Counted from the stretch's first letter, positions 21,099 to 31,103 are shown. The stretch is 64,000 bases of DNA from Ferrovibrio sp. (GCF_017994015.1 NZ_JAGOLP010000003.1:153287-217286), one strand, 5' to 3'. Numbers and translations are program-made. Notes: generated by a model not told the origin, from the letters alone.

Positions 21099-21623
21099 AT
21101 GCCCGGAACAACCCTCATCCTTGGCGGCGCCCGTTCGGGCAAGAGCCGTTTTGCCGAAAGCCTGCTGGCCGACAAGCCGGGCGATGCCCGACTCTATCTG
21201 GCCACCGCCGAGGCGCGCGATGCCGAAATGGCCGAACGCATTGCGCGCCATCGCGCTGATCGCGGCAGCGCCTGGATCACCATCGAGGAGCCACTCGAAA
21301 TCGCCCCGATCATCCAGCGCGAATGTGGCCTGGGCCGGTATGTGCTGGTGGAATGCCTGACATTGTGGCTTAGCAATCTGATGGAAGCCGGCCGCGATGT
21401 GGCGGCGGAAACCGGCCGGCTTTGCGCCGCACTGCCGCAGCCGGGCAGCGCCGGCGGTGCCGTGCTGGTCAGCAACGAAGTTGGCCTGGGTATCATGCCG
21501 ATGAATGCATTGGCGCGGGCTTTCGGCGATGAAGCCGGGCGCCTGAATCAGCGCATCGCCGCCGCCGCAGACAAAGCCTATTTCATCGCTGCCGGCCTGC
21601 CGCTGAAGCTAAAGGGCGAGTGA
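21099..21623 (+). CDS. cobP: Adenosylcobinamide kinase/guanylyltransferase CobP (CobU)
   Basis: A 174-residue bifunctional enzyme that phosphorylates adenosylcobinamide and then adds GMP, for nucleotide-loop assembly. The P-loop is LILGGARSGKSRFAE at residues 6-20. Next come RIARHRADRG with the guanylated histidine region, VLVECLTLWLSNLM as Walker B, and VSNEVGLGIMPMNALARAFG. The start follows a short A-rich leader. Its 3' end overlaps the convergent cbiB gene by 15 bases, so the two stop codons lie within each other's coding region. Confidence 0.93.
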   Translation: MPGTTLILGGARSGKSRFAESLLADKPGDARLYLATAEARDAEMAERIARHRADRGSAWITIEEPLEIAPIIQRECGLGRYVLVECLTLWLSNLMEAGRDVAAETGRLCAALPQPGSAGGAVLVSNEVGLGIMPMNALARAFGDEAGRLNQRIAAAADKAYFIAAGLPLKLKGE

Positions 21624-22574
21624 AAGGCCCCAGGCCACGGCCAGGCCCGACCATAACAGCAGCAGGCATTGCCGATAGAGCCGCAGGGCGGCGCGGATAT
21701 CTGCGGCGCCGGCCTCAGGCCGGCCATCGCCCATCCAGGCATCAGCCACGATTTCGCCGGCATAGCGGCGCGGCCCGGCCAGGCGCAGGCCCAATGCCTG
21801 TGCCATCGCCGCTTCCGGCCAGCCGGCATTGGGCGAACGATGCCGTGGCGCATCGCGCCAGATCACCCGCCAGGCAGCAACCAGCCGGCCCGGCGCCACA
21901 AGACTGAGCAGCAAGGCGCTGAGCCGCGAGGCCGGCAGATTGACCAGATCGTCGATCCGCGCTGCCGCCCAGCCGAAGGCCAGATAGCGCGGACTCTTGT
22001 GACCGATCATGCTATCGGCGGTGTTGATTGCCTTGTAGAGCAGGATGCCCGGCAGGCCGCCCAGCAACAGCCAGAAAAACGGTGCCACCACACCATCGGA
22101 AAAATTCTCGGCCAGACTTTCTATCGCCGCACGCGCCACACCGGCTTGATCCAGGCTTTGCGGATCACGGCCAACAATCTGGCTGACTGCTTCGCGCCCG
22201 GCTGCCAGACCGCCGGTTTCCAGCCCCAGGGCCACGGCGGCCACATGGCGCCCCAGACTCTGCTGCGCCAGTAGTGAGCAGGCCAGGGCGGCTTCCAGCA
22301 GAATGCCGTAGGGCAAAGCCCGCAAAATCTGGCTGATCGCAAAGCCGATGCCGCCGCAGACAACAAGCAGCACCAGCAAAGCCAGTACACCGCCGGCGCG
22401 GCGCCAGAAAAAAGACCAGGCAGTGTGGTTCAGGCTCCGTTCCAACAGGCTGATCAGGGCGCCGATCCACACCACCGGATGACGGATGATACGGAACAGC
22501 AAATCCGGATAACCGCAGGCGGCTTCCAGCAGCAAAGCCAGCAGGCCCAGTAGCAGATGGTCGCTGAGCGGCAT
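21609..22574 (-). CDS. cbiB: Adenosylcobinamide-phosphate synthase CbiB (CobD)
   Basis: A 321-residue inner-membrane protein that joins the aminopropanol side chain to adenosylcobyric acid. Several hydrophobic segments are visible (LLLGLLALLLEAACGY, VLALLVLLVVCGGIGFAI, LLEAALACSLLAQQSL), along with the family blocks HPVVWIGALISLLE, SLAENFSDGVVAPFFWLLLGG and ADSMIGHKSPRYLAFG. It is encoded last in the minus operon cobC-cobO-cbiB, its start touching the cobO stop. The alternative name CobD (Pseudomonas denitrificans scheme) should not be confused with the Salmonella decarboxylase of that name. Confidence 0.92.
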   Translation of the reverse strand: MPLSDHLLLGLLALLLEAACGYPDLLFRIIRHPVVWIGALISLLERSLNHTAWSFFWRRAGGVLALLVLLVVCGGIGFAISQILRALPYGILLEAALACSLLAQQSLGRHVAAVALGLETGGLAAGREAVSQIVGRDPQSLDQAGVARAAIESLAENFSDGVVAPFFWLLLGGLPGILLYKAINTADSMIGHKSPRYLAFGWAAARIDDLVNLPASRLSALLLSLVAPGRLVAAWRVIWRDAPRHRSPNAGWPEAAMAQALGLRLAGPRRYAGEIVADAWMGDGRPEAGAADIRAALRLYRQCLLLLWSGLAVAWGLSLAL

Positions 22575-23191
22575 CAGAATTCTATGCCGCGCTGTGGCTT
22601 CACACCCTGGCGGAAGGGATGTTTGAGCAATGTCATCTCGGTGGCCAGATCGGCCAGCTCAAGCAATTCCGGCTTGGCATTGCGGCCGGTTATCACCACA
22701 TGCTGTGCCGGCAATTTGGCCTGCAATGCCGCCAGCACCTCGTCCAGTGCAAGATAATCATAGCGCAGCGCGATATTCAGTTCATCCAGCAGCACAAAAT
22801 CAAAGCCCGGGTCTTGCAGCATCGCCACCGCTTCGGCCCAGGCGGCCTGCGCGGCGGCGATGTCGCGGACACGATCCTGGGTTTCCCAGGTAAAGCCTTC
22901 GCCCATGCTGACAAAACGGCACAATTCTGGAAAGCGATTGAAAAACAGCTTCTCGCCGGTGGGCCGATCCCCCTTGATGAACTGCACCACACCAACCCGC
23001 AGGCCCCAGCCCAGGCAACGCAGCGCCATGCCAAAAGCCGCCGAGGATTTGCCCTTGCCATTGCCGCTATGCACGATCAGCAGGCCCTTCTCCACGGTCT
23101 TCTCTGCCATCATACGGTCGCGTGCGGCCTTGATGCGGGCTTTCTTCTCGGCATGCTGGCGATTGATTTCCACTTCGTCGGCTTCAGTCAT
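22574..23191 (-). CDS. cobO: Cob(I)yrinic acid a,c-diamide adenosyltransferase CobO
   Basis: A 205-residue adenosyltransferase that puts the upper adenosyl ligand on the corrinoid. The P-loop is HSGNGKGKSSAA at residues 41-52, followed by VGVVQFIKGD, FTWETQD, and FDFVLLDELNIAL. The C-terminus has HVVITGRNAKPELLELADLATEM, a CobA/CobO signature. Two tandem ATGs at 23194 and 23191 overlap the cobC stop; the second has better spacing from GGAGG. The frame is open for 50 more codons upstream inside cobC, but those encode no family sequence. Confidence 0.94.
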   Translation of the reverse strand: MTEADEVEINRQHAEKKARIKAARDRMMAEKTVEKGLLIVHSGNGKGKSSAAFGMALRCLGWGLRVGVVQFIKGDRPTGEKLFFNRFPELCRFVSMGEGFTWETQDRVRDIAAAQAAWAEAVAMLQDPGFDFVLLDELNIALRYDYLALDEVLAALQAKLPAQHVVITGRNAKPELLELADLATEMTLLKHPFRQGVKPQRGIEF

Positions 23192-24152
23192 CATAAGCCT
23201 CCAATGCCGCTTGCAGGCGCTGCCATTCAGCATCAGCGCCAGGCAAGCCAAGGCGCAGCCAGCTGCTGTCATAGGCGAAGATACGCGTGAGAATGCCATG
23301 CCGCGCCAGATGGCGGAACAGGCGTGGTGCGCGGCGATCTGCAATCAGGCGAAACAGATCGGTGCCGCCGGCGGCATGCCAGCCGAACCGGGCCAACAGC
23401 TCATCCAAGCGTTGCCGTGCCGTAGCAAGATGCTGGCCGGTTGCCGCGATCCAGGCATCGTCGCCATAGGCCCGGCAGGCCACATGCAGCGCCAGCGCAT
23501 TAACCGGCCAGGCCCCCAGCGCATCGCGCAATCGCGCCGCCCAAGCCGCTGAGGCCACGGCAAAGCCGAAGCGCAATCCCGGCAGACCAAAGAATTTTCC
23601 GAAGGAATACAGCGACACGATATTCGCGTTATCGGCGGCTGGCGCAAACGGCGCGAAGGCGCGGTCCAGCACCAGCAGGCCATCCGGTGGCGCTGCCATG
23701 TCGAACACCCGGCCATCGGGATTATTGGGCGATACGATCACCCGCACTGCCGCCGGCTCGGAGAGCGGATTTTGGCTCGGCATCACCTGATGCCCGGCCA
23801 AGGCCCAGGCCTCGGCATGGCCGCCATAGCTCGGCGCCAGGATTGCCACGCGGTCCGGCGGCAGCAGGCGCGGCAACAAACGGATCAGGCTCTCACTGCC
23901 CGGCGCCAGCACGATGCGGTGCGGCTGATCCAGACCGAGTCGCTTGGCAATGGCGTGGCACAAAGCGGCTTCCAGCGCTGCATCCGGCAGGCGGTGCAGA
24001 TCGGCCATATCCTGCGGCAAGAGCGGATAGGGCCAGGGGTTGATGCCTGTGCTGAGATCAAGCCACGGCCTGGGCGCGGCCGGAAACCGCGCTTCAGCCC
24101 AACTCAGATTGCCGCCATGGGCGGGATAGGAAACAGCCGCATCATCTGTCAT
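23184..24152 (-). CDS. cobC: Threonine-phosphate decarboxylase-like aminotransferase CobC
   Basis: A 322-residue PLP-dependent enzyme of the CobC/CobD family that makes (R)-1-amino-2-propanol phosphate for the corrin side chain. The fold type I signature is visible: [15 protein letters not shown] [38 protein letters not shown] at 141-151, and the PLP lysine Lys186 in [16 protein letters not shown], with the phosphate-binding arginine soon after. I chose the ATG at 24152, which gives the normal length; the frame is open to 24368 across the divergent cobT start. First gene of the minus operon. Confidence 0.9.
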   Translation of the reverse strand: MTDDAAVSYPAHGGNLSWAEARFPAAPRPWLDLSTGINPWPYPLLPQDMADLHRLPDAALEAALCHAIAKRLGLDQPHRIVLAPGSESLIRLLPRLLPPDRVAILAPSYGGHAEAWALAGHQVMPSQNPLSEPAAVRVIVSPNNPDGRVFDMAAPPDGLLVLDRAFAPFAPAADNANIVSLYSFGKFFGLPGLRFGFAVASAAWAARLRDALGAWPVNALALHVACRAYGDDAWIAATGQHLATARQRLDELLARFGWHAAGGTDLFRLIADRRAPRLFRHLARHGILTRIFAYDSSWLRLGLPGADAEWQRLQAALEAYDD

Positions 24153-24237
24153 CGCGGCGCAGCCTATAGCAAAGGCCGCCGCTTGCAATAAAGGGCCGGG
24201 CCGGTATGGTCGGCGCCATTCTTCAGGATTTGCCGCC

Positions 24238-25257
24238 ATGTCAGACCAACTGCGCCAGAAATTGCAAAGCCGTATCGACGGCAAGACCAAGCCGCCAGGC
24301 TCGCTGGGGCGGCTGGAGCATCTGGCGCTGCGCCTGGGCCTGATCCAGCAGAGCGAGCAGCCAAGCATCCAGCTTCCCAGCCTGGTGGTGTTTGCCGGCG
24401 ATCATGGCGCCGCCAGCGCCGGCATTTCAGCCTATCCGCAGGATGTGACCTGGCAGATGGTGCTGAACTACCTGCAAGGTGGCGCCGCCGTGAATGTGTT
24501 TGCCCGCCAGGCCGGCTGGAACCTGCTGGTGGTGGATGCCGGCGTGAAGCATGATTTCGGCATCATGCCGGGGCTGCTGGATCGCAAGATCGCGCCCGGC
24601 ACGGCGAATTATCTGCATGAACCGGCGATGACACCGGCGCAATGCACGGCGGCCCTGGCTGCCGGCCGCGCCATCGTGGCAGACTTGGCGGCGCAGGGCT
24701 GCACCTTGCTGGGCCTGGGTGAGATGGGCATCGGCAATACCGCCGCTGCCTCGCTGCTGGCGCATCGCCTGCTGGGCCTGCCGCTGGCCGATCTGGTGGG
24801 GCGCGGCACCGGGCTGGATGATGCCGGCCTGGCGCGCAAGACCGCCTTGCTGGAACAGGCCTCATTGCGCTGCCCGGAAAACCTGAACGCCTTTGAGACG
24901 CTGCGGCAATTCGGCGGCTTCGAGATAGCCATGATCTGCGGCGCCATGCTGGAAGCCGCCGAACGCCGCATCGTCATCCTGGTGGATGGCTTTATCGTTA
25001 CCGCCGCCCTGCTGGTGGCACGCGGCATGGCACCCGCTGTTGTTGATGCCTGCCTCTATGCGCATTGCTCCGAGGAACGCGGCCATCGGCTGCTGCTCCA
25101 GCATCTGCAAGCCGAACCGCTGCTTGATCTGGGCCTGCGCCTGGGTGAAGGCACCGGCGCGGCACTGGCCCTGCCGCTGGTGCAGGCGGCGGCAGCCTTC
25201 CTGGCTGAGATGGCAAGTTTTGACGATGCCGGTGTCAGCCAGCAGACAACGCCATGA
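24238..25257 (+). CDS. cobT: Nicotinate-nucleotide-dimethylbenzimidazole phosphoribosyltransferase CobT
   Basis: A 339-residue enzyme that activates the lower base of cobalamin to alpha-ribazole phosphate. Features: [19 protein letters not shown] at the N-terminus, [36 protein letters not shown], and the catalytic Glu304 in [13 protein letters not shown]. Complete and of normal length. It forms an ATGA-coupled pair with cobS. No bluB for making dimethylbenzimidazole is in the window. Confidence 0.95.
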   Translation: MSDQLRQKLQSRIDGKTKPPGSLGRLEHLALRLGLIQQSEQPSIQLPSLVVFAGDHGAASAGISAYPQDVTWQMVLNYLQGGAAVNVFARQAGWNLLVVDAGVKHDFGIMPGLLDRKIAPGTANYLHEPAMTPAQCTAALAAGRAIVADLAAQGCTLLGLGEMGIGNTAAASLLAHRLLGLPLADLVGRGTGLDDAGLARKTALLEQASLRCPENLNAFETLRQFGGFEIAMICGAMLEAAERRIVILVDGFIVTAALLVARGMAPAVVDACLYAHCSEERGHRLLLQHLQAEPLLDLGLRLGEGTGAALALPLVQAAAAFLAEMASFDDAGVSQQTTP

Positions 25258-26036
25258 TCGGCCAGGAAATCCGCCTGCTGCTCACTGCCGTGCAGTATTT
25301 CACCCGGCTGCCGGTGCCGGCCTGGATCGGCCATGGTCCGGCACAGCTTAATCAGGCGGCGCGTTATTTCCCGGCCGTCGGTGTGCTGGTGGGGGGCGTG
25401 GCGGCCTTGGTACTGTGGCTGGCAGCGCTGGTGGCGCCACTGCCCATCGCGGTACTGCTCAGCATGATGGCGGGTATTCTGCTCACCGGCGGCTTTCACG
25501 AGGATGGCCTGGCCGATAGCTGCGACGGTTTTGGCGGCGGCTGGCAGCGCGAAGATGTGCTGCGCATCATGAAGGACTCGCGCCTGGGCAGCTTCGGCGC
25601 GCTGGGGCTGTTTCTGGTGCTGGGGCTGAAAGCAGCTTTGCTGATGGCGCTGCCGCTGGCCTGGCTGCCGGCAATCCTGGTGGCAGCACATGGCTACAGC
25701 CGCTGGCTGCCCATGCTGCTGATCTGGCGCCTGGATTATGTGCGCGATGAAGATGCGGCAAAGGCCAAGCCGATGGTGCAGGCAATGGCGCCGGCCAGCC
25801 TGATCATTGGCGCAGCATGCGGCATCCTGCCGGCGCTGCTGCTGCTGCACGACCTGGCGCTGCCCGGCCTGCTGCTGGGCCTGCCCCTGGCTGTGCTGCT
25901 GGGGCTGTATTGCCGCAAGCGGATCGGCGGCTATACCGGCGACGCTTTGGGCGCAGTACAGCAACTGACTGAAATCGCCTTCTATTTTGGCTGTGGCCTG
26001 ATCCTGTGGCACAGCCCGGGCATCGCTGCCGGTTGA
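25254..26036 (+). CDS. cobS: Adenosylcobinamide-GDP ribazoletransferase (cobalamin synthase) CobS
   Basis: A 260-residue polytopic membrane enzyme that joins adenosylcobinamide-GDP with alpha-ribazole. The signature [16 protein letters not shown] at residues 81-96 holds the metal-binding acidic residues, followed by [20 protein letters not shown]. Several membrane segments follow. C-terminal [17 protein letters not shown] is also diagnostic. It is the last gene before the cobalamin riboswitch, which begins within about 30 bases of its stop codon. Confidence 0.94.
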   Translation: MIGQEIRLLLTAVQYFTRLPVPAWIGHGPAQLNQAARYFPAVGVLVGGVAALVLWLAALVAPLPIAVLLSMMAGILLTGGFHEDGLADSCDGFGGGWQREDVLRIMKDSRLGSFGALGLFLVLGLKAALLMALPLAWLPAILVAAHGYSRWLPMLLIWRLDYVRDEDAAKAKPMVQAMAPASLIIGAACGILPALLLLHDLALPGLLLGLPLAVLLGLYCRKRIGGYTGDALGAVQQLTEIAFYFGCGLILWHSPGIAAG

Positions 26037-26059
26037 CAGCACGGCATCGCAAGCGATAT

Positions 26060-26215
26060 GGCCTAGGGCGACGGATACGGGAATGCGGTGCCAAGCCGCA
26101 GCTGCCCTCGCAACTGTAAGCGACGAGTCCGCGCCAGAATGCCACTCGGCAAAAGCCGGGGAAGGCGGCGCGCGATGATGACCCGCAAGCCAGGAAACCT
26201 GCCGTCGATGCCTAT
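26060..26215 (+). promoter_or_regulatory. Cobalamin riboswitch
   Basis: The conserved core is complete in order: GGGAATGCGGTGCCAAGCCG, then the GCTGCCCTCGCAACTGTAA block, then GCCACTCGG, GGGGAAGG, GATGATGACCCGCAAGCCAG, and the B12 box AGCCAGGAAACCTGCC at 26188-26203. It precedes DUF1636-cobW-cobN and onward, so adenosylcobalamin should shut this operon off. A small hairpin GGCAT/ATGCC at 26269-26281, inside a larger GCGGG/CCCGC pairing, could be part of the expression platform. Confidence 0.96.
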
Positions 26216-26325
26216 GAGCCGTGCGGACGGGGTGCGCCGCTGCGGTTTAGTTACGGACGGCCAATGCGGGCATTTTATGCCTGTTTCCCGCCCGACATGC
26301 ATCCCGCGAATGAGGAAAGCTGTCG

Positions 26326-26697
26326 GTGGCCACCATCCTGCATGTCTGCACATCCTGCCGCCCGCCAGATCATCCTGGCGATACTGGCGCACGCCCCGGC
26401 CAGGACATGCTGGCCTGGCTGAGCGCAGCCATCCCCGCAGATGCACAAATCAGCCTGCACGGCGCCAGTTGCCTTTCGGTCTGCAAACGGCCCTGCACCG
26501 TCGCCGTCTCGGCGCCGGGCAAATGGAGCTATGTGATCGGCAATCTTGAACCGGTGCGCGACGGCGCCGCTTTGCTGGATTACCTGGCGCAATATGCCGC
26601 CGCAGCCGATGGTGTGACGCCGCTGCGCCAGCGTCCGGCGCCGATCCGCGCCGGCATCATTGCCCGTCTGCCGCCCGCCCCGGCGCAACAAGGATAA
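26326..26697 (+). CDS. DUF1636 protein, probable thioredoxin-like iron-sulfur or metal-binding protein
   Basis: A 123-residue protein of the DUF1636 family, often found next to cobW. Five cysteines are arranged like a thioredoxin-fold ferredoxin: Cys8 and Cys11 (HVCTSC), then Cys49, Cys53 and Cys57 (GASCLSVCKRPC). The C-terminal half, SYVIGNLEPVRDGAALLDYL, completes the fold. It starts with GTG, preceded by GAGGAAAG. First gene under the cobalamin riboswitch, five bases before cobW. A role in cobalt delivery or in electron transfer to the cobalamin enzymes is an inference from context. Confidence 0.75.
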   Translation: MATILHVCTSCRPPDHPGDTGARPGQDMLAWLSAAIPADAQISLHGASCLSVCKRPCTVAVSAPGKWSYVIGNLEPVRDGAALLDYLAQYAAAADGVTPLRQRPAPIRAGIIARLPPAPAQQG

Positions 26698-26701
26698 AGT
26701 C

Positions 26702-27751
26702 ATGGCCGTCACGGCAAAGATTCCCTGCACCATCATCACCGGCTTTCTCGGCGCCGGCAAAACCTCGTTGATCCGTCACCTGATGCAGCATGCCGAAGGC
26801 CGCCGCATTGCATTGCTGATCAATGAATTCGGCGATGTGGGTGTGGATGGCGCTATCCTGAAAGCCTGCGGCAATACCGATTGCCCGGAAGAAGCCATCA
26901 TCGAATTGCCCAATGGCTGCATCTGCTGCACCGTGGCGGATGATTTTCTGCCCGCCATCGAGCGCCTGCTGGCGCTGCCCGGCCGCTTTGACCATATCGT
27001 GATCGAAACCTCCGGCCTGGCCCTGCCCAAGCCGCTGGTGAAAGCCTTCGACTGGCCGGCAATCCGCAGCCGGCTGACCGTGGATGGTGTGATAGCCGTG
27101 GTGGATGGGCCGGCGGTTGCCGATGGCCGCTTTGCCGAGGATGCCGCCACCCTGCTCCAGCAACGCGCCGAAATCGGCCTGATCGATCACGATAACCCGG
27201 TGGCCGAGGTTTACGAGGATCAACTGCTCTGCGCCGACATGGTGATCCTGAACAAGACCGACCTGATGGACGCTGCGGCGCGCGAACGGGTACGCGGCAA
27301 TATCCGCGCCGAACTGGCGCGCCAGGCGGTGCCGATCATCGAAGCCAGCCATGGCGCGGTGGCGCCGGCTGTGCTGCTGGGCCTGGGCGCCGCGGCAGAA
27401 GACGATCTGGCCAACCGCCCTTCGCATCATGATGCCGAGGCCGAGCATGACCATGAGGATTTTGAAACCATGGTGCTGGATCTGCCCGCCCTGGCTGATC
27501 CGTTGGCCCTGTTACAAGCTTTGGGCGATCTGGCGGAACGCCATAATGTGTTGCGCGCCAAAGGCTATCTGCGCGTGGTCGGCAAGCCGATGCGCTATCT
27601 GGCGCAGGCGGTCGGCCCGCGTGTTTCAGGCCATTTTGACGGTGCAGCCCAAGGCAATGAAGGCCGCCTGGTGCTGATCGGCCTGAAAGGCTTCGACCAG
27701 GCCGCGATTCGTGGCCAGATTGAGGGAGTTGCACTTGCATCTGTCGGTTAG
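26702..27751 (+). CDS. cobW: Cobalamin biosynthesis GTPase CobW
   Basis: A 349-residue COG0523 GTPase, proposed to deliver cobalt to the CobN chelatase. The P-loop GFLGAGKTS is at residues 14-22, the metal-binding CICC motif at 73-76, and the guanine-specificity NKTD at 184-187. A His/Asp/Glu cluster (SHHDAEAEHDHED) at 241-253 gives a second metal site. The C-terminal CobW_C domain has LRAKGYLRVVG. I start at the ATG at 26702 after AAGGATAAAG. Overlaps the cobN start by 17 bases. Confidence 0.94.
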   Translation: MAVTAKIPCTIITGFLGAGKTSLIRHLMQHAEGRRIALLINEFGDVGVDGAILKACGNTDCPEEAIIELPNGCICCTVADDFLPAIERLLALPGRFDHIVIETSGLALPKPLVKAFDWPAIRSRLTVDGVIAVVDGPAVADGRFAEDAATLLQQRAEIGLIDHDNPVAEVYEDQLLCADMVILNKTDLMDAAARERVRGNIRAELARQAVPIIEASHGAVAPAVLLGLGAAAEDDLANRPSHHDAEAEHDHEDFETMVLDLPALADPLALLQALGDLAERHNVLRAKGYLRVVGKPMRYLAQAVGPRVSGHFDGAAQGNEGRLVLIGLKGFDQAAIRGQIEGVALASVG

Positions 27752-30700
27752 GCACGCCCAGGCCCTGGATGCCGAGGATGCACCGGTCAACCCGGAGCAG
27801 CAACCGGCTGACATTCTGGTGCTGTCCTTCACCGATTCCGATCTCGCCGGCATAGCCGCCGCTTATAATGCCGACCCTGCCGCATCGCCCAGTCTGGCCC
27901 TGACCAATCTGGCACCGATGCGGCATCCGCTATCGGTTGACCTCTACATCGAGCAGGTAGCGAGCCAGGCCAAGGTGATCCTGGCGCGCCTGCTGGGCGG
28001 GCATGATTGGTGGCCTTATGGCGCCGAGGAACTGGCCCGGCTGGCGCGCGAGCGCGGGATTGCGCTGCTGCTTCTGAGCGGTGATGGCCGGCATGATGAA
28101 CGCCTGACCGCACTTTCCACCGTGGCACCGGCACTGACGGGCGCGGCGCAAGCCTGCTTTGATCATGGCGGCACAGCCAACATTGCCACCCTGCTGCATC
28201 TGCTGCGCAGCCTGGCGTGTGGTGAAACGCCCGCGCCTCCGGTTGCGGTAGCCGTACCGCCGGCGGGGCTTTATCGCGCCGAATCTGCCAAGGTGCCGTG
28301 CCTGGGCCAAGCCTTGCTGTTATTCTACCGCTCGCATTATCTGGCTGCCGATACCGCGCCGATTGATGCGCTGGTGCTGGCCCTGGCCGAACGCGGCCTG
28401 GAAGCGCGCGCCTGCATGCTTACCAGCCTGAAGGACAAGGTTGCTCTGGCCGGCTTGCGCACCATCATCGGCGATGCGGCACCGGATGTGATCCTGGATG
28501 CCACAGCGTTTTCTGCCGGCGACGGCCTGCATCCGCTGGCCGATTATGGTGTGCCGATCCTGCAATGCGCCCTGGCCAATACGCCGGAAGCGGCCTGGGC
28601 AGCCTCGACGCGCGGTTTATCTGCCAGCGACCTGGCGATGCATGTGGTGCTGCCGGAAGCTGATGGGCGGATATTCACCCGCGCGGTTTCGTTCAAGGGC
28701 GAAGCCGGCTTTGATGCCGCCACGCAATACCGCCGCATCGCGCATATTCCATTGCCTGACCGCATCGCCTATGTCGCCGATCTGGCACAAGCCTGGGTCA
28801 GGCTTGGCAAAACCGCGCCACGGCAACGCCGACTGGGGCTTGTGCTATCGGATTATCCCGACCGCCAGGGCCGCCAGGGTTATGCCGTGGGCCTGGATGC
28901 GCCGCAAAGCGCGCTGGAAATCCTGCATCTGCTGCATGGCGCCGGCTATATGCTTGGCGATCTGCCGCCCGATGCTGCAGCCTTGATGACCCGCCTGGGC
29001 GAGACCGAATTCTATCCGCTGACGCGCTATCACCAACGCCTGGCCGCGCTGCCGGCCAGCCTGCGTGATGCGATATGCGCCGCATGGGGTGAGCCGGAAC
29101 AGGATGCCGACCACATGCCGCAAGGCTTCCGCATCCAGGTGGCACGGCTGGGCCATCTGGTGGCAGCCTTGCAACCGGATCGTGGCGGCAAAGCCGACCG
29201 GCGCAGCGATTATCACGATCCTGCGCTGCCGCCGCGCCATGGCTATCTGGCGTTTTATTGGTGGCTGCGCGATGTGGCTAGCATCGATGCGCTGATCCAT
29301 CTCGGCACCCATGGCAATCTGGAATGGCTGCCGGGCAAGAATGTGGCTTTATCAACGGCCTGCGCGCCGGAAGCCGCGCTTGGCCCGCTGCCGGTGGTTT
29401 ATCCCTACATCGTCTGCGATCCCGGCGAGGCCGCCCAGGCCAAGCGGCGCCTGGCTGCTGTGACACTGAGCCATCTGACGCCGCCGCTGGCGCCGGTAAC
29501 CCTGGCGCCGGGCCTGGCCGAGCTGGAAATGCTGGTGGACGAATACAGCGCCGCCGACGGGCTGGATGCGCGCCGCATGCGGCACCTGCGGGGCGAGATC
29601 GTGGCGCGGGCGCGTCAGGCCGGCCTGCCAGGCGCAACCGAGGCCGATGCCGACGAGGAAGCCGTGCTGGCGCTGCTGGAGACCCAGCTTTGCGACATCA
29701 AGGAGCAGCGTGTCGGCGACGGCCTGCATATTTTTGGCCAGTCACCACCACCCGAACAACTGGCCAGCATGGCGGCGGCGATGGCGGAAGCCGCCGGTGG
29801 CGCGGCGGATCAGATGGCAATCGCAGCAAGGCTGCGCGAAGCCGCCGCCAATGAGGCGCATGGCCTGCTGACAGCGCTTTCCGCCGGCTTTGTGGCACCC
29901 GGCCCGGGCGGTTCGCCGGTGCGCGGCCGGCTCGATATCCTGCCCACCGGCACCAATATGGTGAGCGTTGATCCGCGCCTGCTGCCCACGCCAACCGCCC
30001 ATGTCATCGGCCAACGCGCGGCGGCGGAATTTGTGCGCCGCTATCTTCAGGATCATGGCGACTGGCCGCGCCGGGTGATGCTGGACCTATGGGGTTCCGC
30101 CAGCCTGCGTAATGGCGGCGACGAAATTGCCCAGGCTTTGTGCCTGATGGGGGTGATGCCGCGCTGGAATACCGCTACCGGCCGGGTCGATGGCTTTGAA
30201 ATTCTGGCGCCCGAGGCCATGCAATGGCCGCGTGTCGATGTCTGCCTGCGCATTTCAGGCCTGTTCCGCGATATCTTCGCCACCATCATCACGCTGTTTG
30301 ATGATGCGGTGCGCGCTGTGGCGCGGCTGGCCGAGCCGGATGATGTCAATCCCCTGGCCGGCGCCACACGCGGCCTGGAGGGTGAGGCCCTGCGCGCCGC
30401 CACCTGGCGTATCTTCGGCAATGCACCGCAGGCCTTTGGCGCCGGGCTGACCGACATGCTGGATCGTGGCACCTGGCAACAACGCGATGAACTGGGCGCC
30501 GCCTATATCGCCGCCTCGCGCTATGCCTATGGCCGCGATGCCTTCGGCCAGCCACAGCAAGCCGCACTGGAGCAACGGATCAGCAGCAGCGATGCCCTGA
30601 TCCATATGCAGGACCAGCGTATCAGCGACGTGCTGAGCCATGCCGATTTCGCCGATGCTGAAGGCGGCTTTGCCGCTGCTGCTGCTGCACTGGGCGCCAG

Positions 30701-31103
30701 GCCGGCGCTGTATCATGTTGATAGCAGCCGGGTGACGGCGCTGAAGGTGCGCAGCCTGGCGGAAGAGATTTCACTGACCTTGCAGGCGCGCGCACTCAAT
30801 CCGCATTGGATTGCCGGCCAGATGCGCCATGGCTATGCCGGCGGCGCCGCGCTGGCCGATACCGTGGATCAGCTCTTTGCCTTTGCCGCCAGCACCGATG
30901 CGGTGCAGCCCGGGCAGTTCGAGGCGCTGTATGCGGCCTATTGCAGCGCGCCCGAGGTGAGTGATTTCCTGGCGCAGCATAATCCGGCGGCACAAGCGGC
31001 GATGCAGGCGCGTTTCGCCGAGGCGATCCGGCGCGGCCTGTGGAATCCGCGCCGCAATGCCGTGTGGCGCGAATTGGCGCAGCCGCTGGAGGCCGCGCCA
31101 TGA
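27735..31103 (+). CDS. cobN: Cobaltochelatase large subunit CobN
   Basis: An approximately 1122-residue CobN/magnesium-chelatase H-type subunit that inserts cobalt into hydrogenobyrinic acid a,c-diamide. Family features: PADILVLSFTDSDLAGIA near the N-terminus, VILARLLGGHDWWPYG, IHLGTHGNLEWLPGKNVALS, LPTGTNMVSVDPRLLPTP, and VMLDLWGSASLRNGGDEIAQ with RVDVCLRISGLFRDIF. The likely start is the TTG at 27735, giving MHLSV as in other CobN proteins and having GGGAG upstream; a GTG at 27711 would add eight residues. The CobS/CobT-type AAA+ and VWA partners of the chelatase are not in the window. Confidence 0.94.
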   Translation: MHLSVRHAQALDAEDAPVNPEQQPADILVLSFTDSDLAGIAAAYNADPAASPSLALTNLAPMRHPLSVDLYIEQVASQAKVILARLLGGHDWWPYGAEELARLARERGIALLLLSGDGRHDERLTALSTVAPALTGAAQACFDHGGTANIATLLHLLRSLACGETPAPPVAVAVPPAGLYRAESAKVPCLGQALLLFYRSHYLAADTAPIDALVLALAERGLEARACMLTSLKDKVALAGLRTIIGDAAPDVILDATAFSAGDGLHPLADYGVPILQCALANTPEAAWAASTRGLSASDLAMHVVLPEADGRIFTRAVSFKGEAGFDAATQYRRIAHIPLPDRIAYVADLAQAWVRLGKTAPRQRRLGLVLSDYPDRQGRQGYAVGLDAPQSALEILHLLHGAGYMLGDLPPDAAALMTRLGETEFYPLTRYHQRLAALPASLRDAICAAWGEPEQDADHMPQGFRIQVARLGHLVAALQPDRGGKADRRSDYHDPALPPRHGYLAFYWWLRDVASIDALIHLGTHGNLEWLPGKNVALSTACAPEAALGPLPVVYPYIVCDPGEAAQAKRRLAAVTLSHLTPPLAPVTLAPGLAELEMLVDEYSAADGLDARRMRHLRGEIVARARQAGLPGATEADADEEAVLALLETQLCDIKEQRVGDGLHIFGQSPPPEQLASMAAAMAEAAGGAADQMAIAARLREAAANEAHGLLTALSAGFVAPGPGGSPVRGRLDILPTGTNMVSVDPRLLPTPTAHVIGQRAAAEFVRRYLQDHGDWPRRVMLDLWGSASLRNGGDEIAQALCLMGVMPRWNTATGRVDGFEILAPEAMQWPRVDVCLRISGLFRDIFATIITLFDDAVRAVARLAEPDDVNPLAGATRGLEGEALRAATWRIFGNAPQAFGAGLTDMLDRGTWQQRDELGAAYIAASRYAYGRDAFGQPQQAALEQRISSSDALIHMQDQRISDVLSHADFADAEGGFAAAAAALGARPALYHVDSSRVTALKVRSLAEEISLTLQARALNPHWIAGQMRHGYAGGAALADTVDQLFAFAASTDAVQPGQFEALYAAYCSAPEVSDFLAQHNPAAQAAMQARFAEAIRRGLWNPRRNAVWRELAQPLEAAP

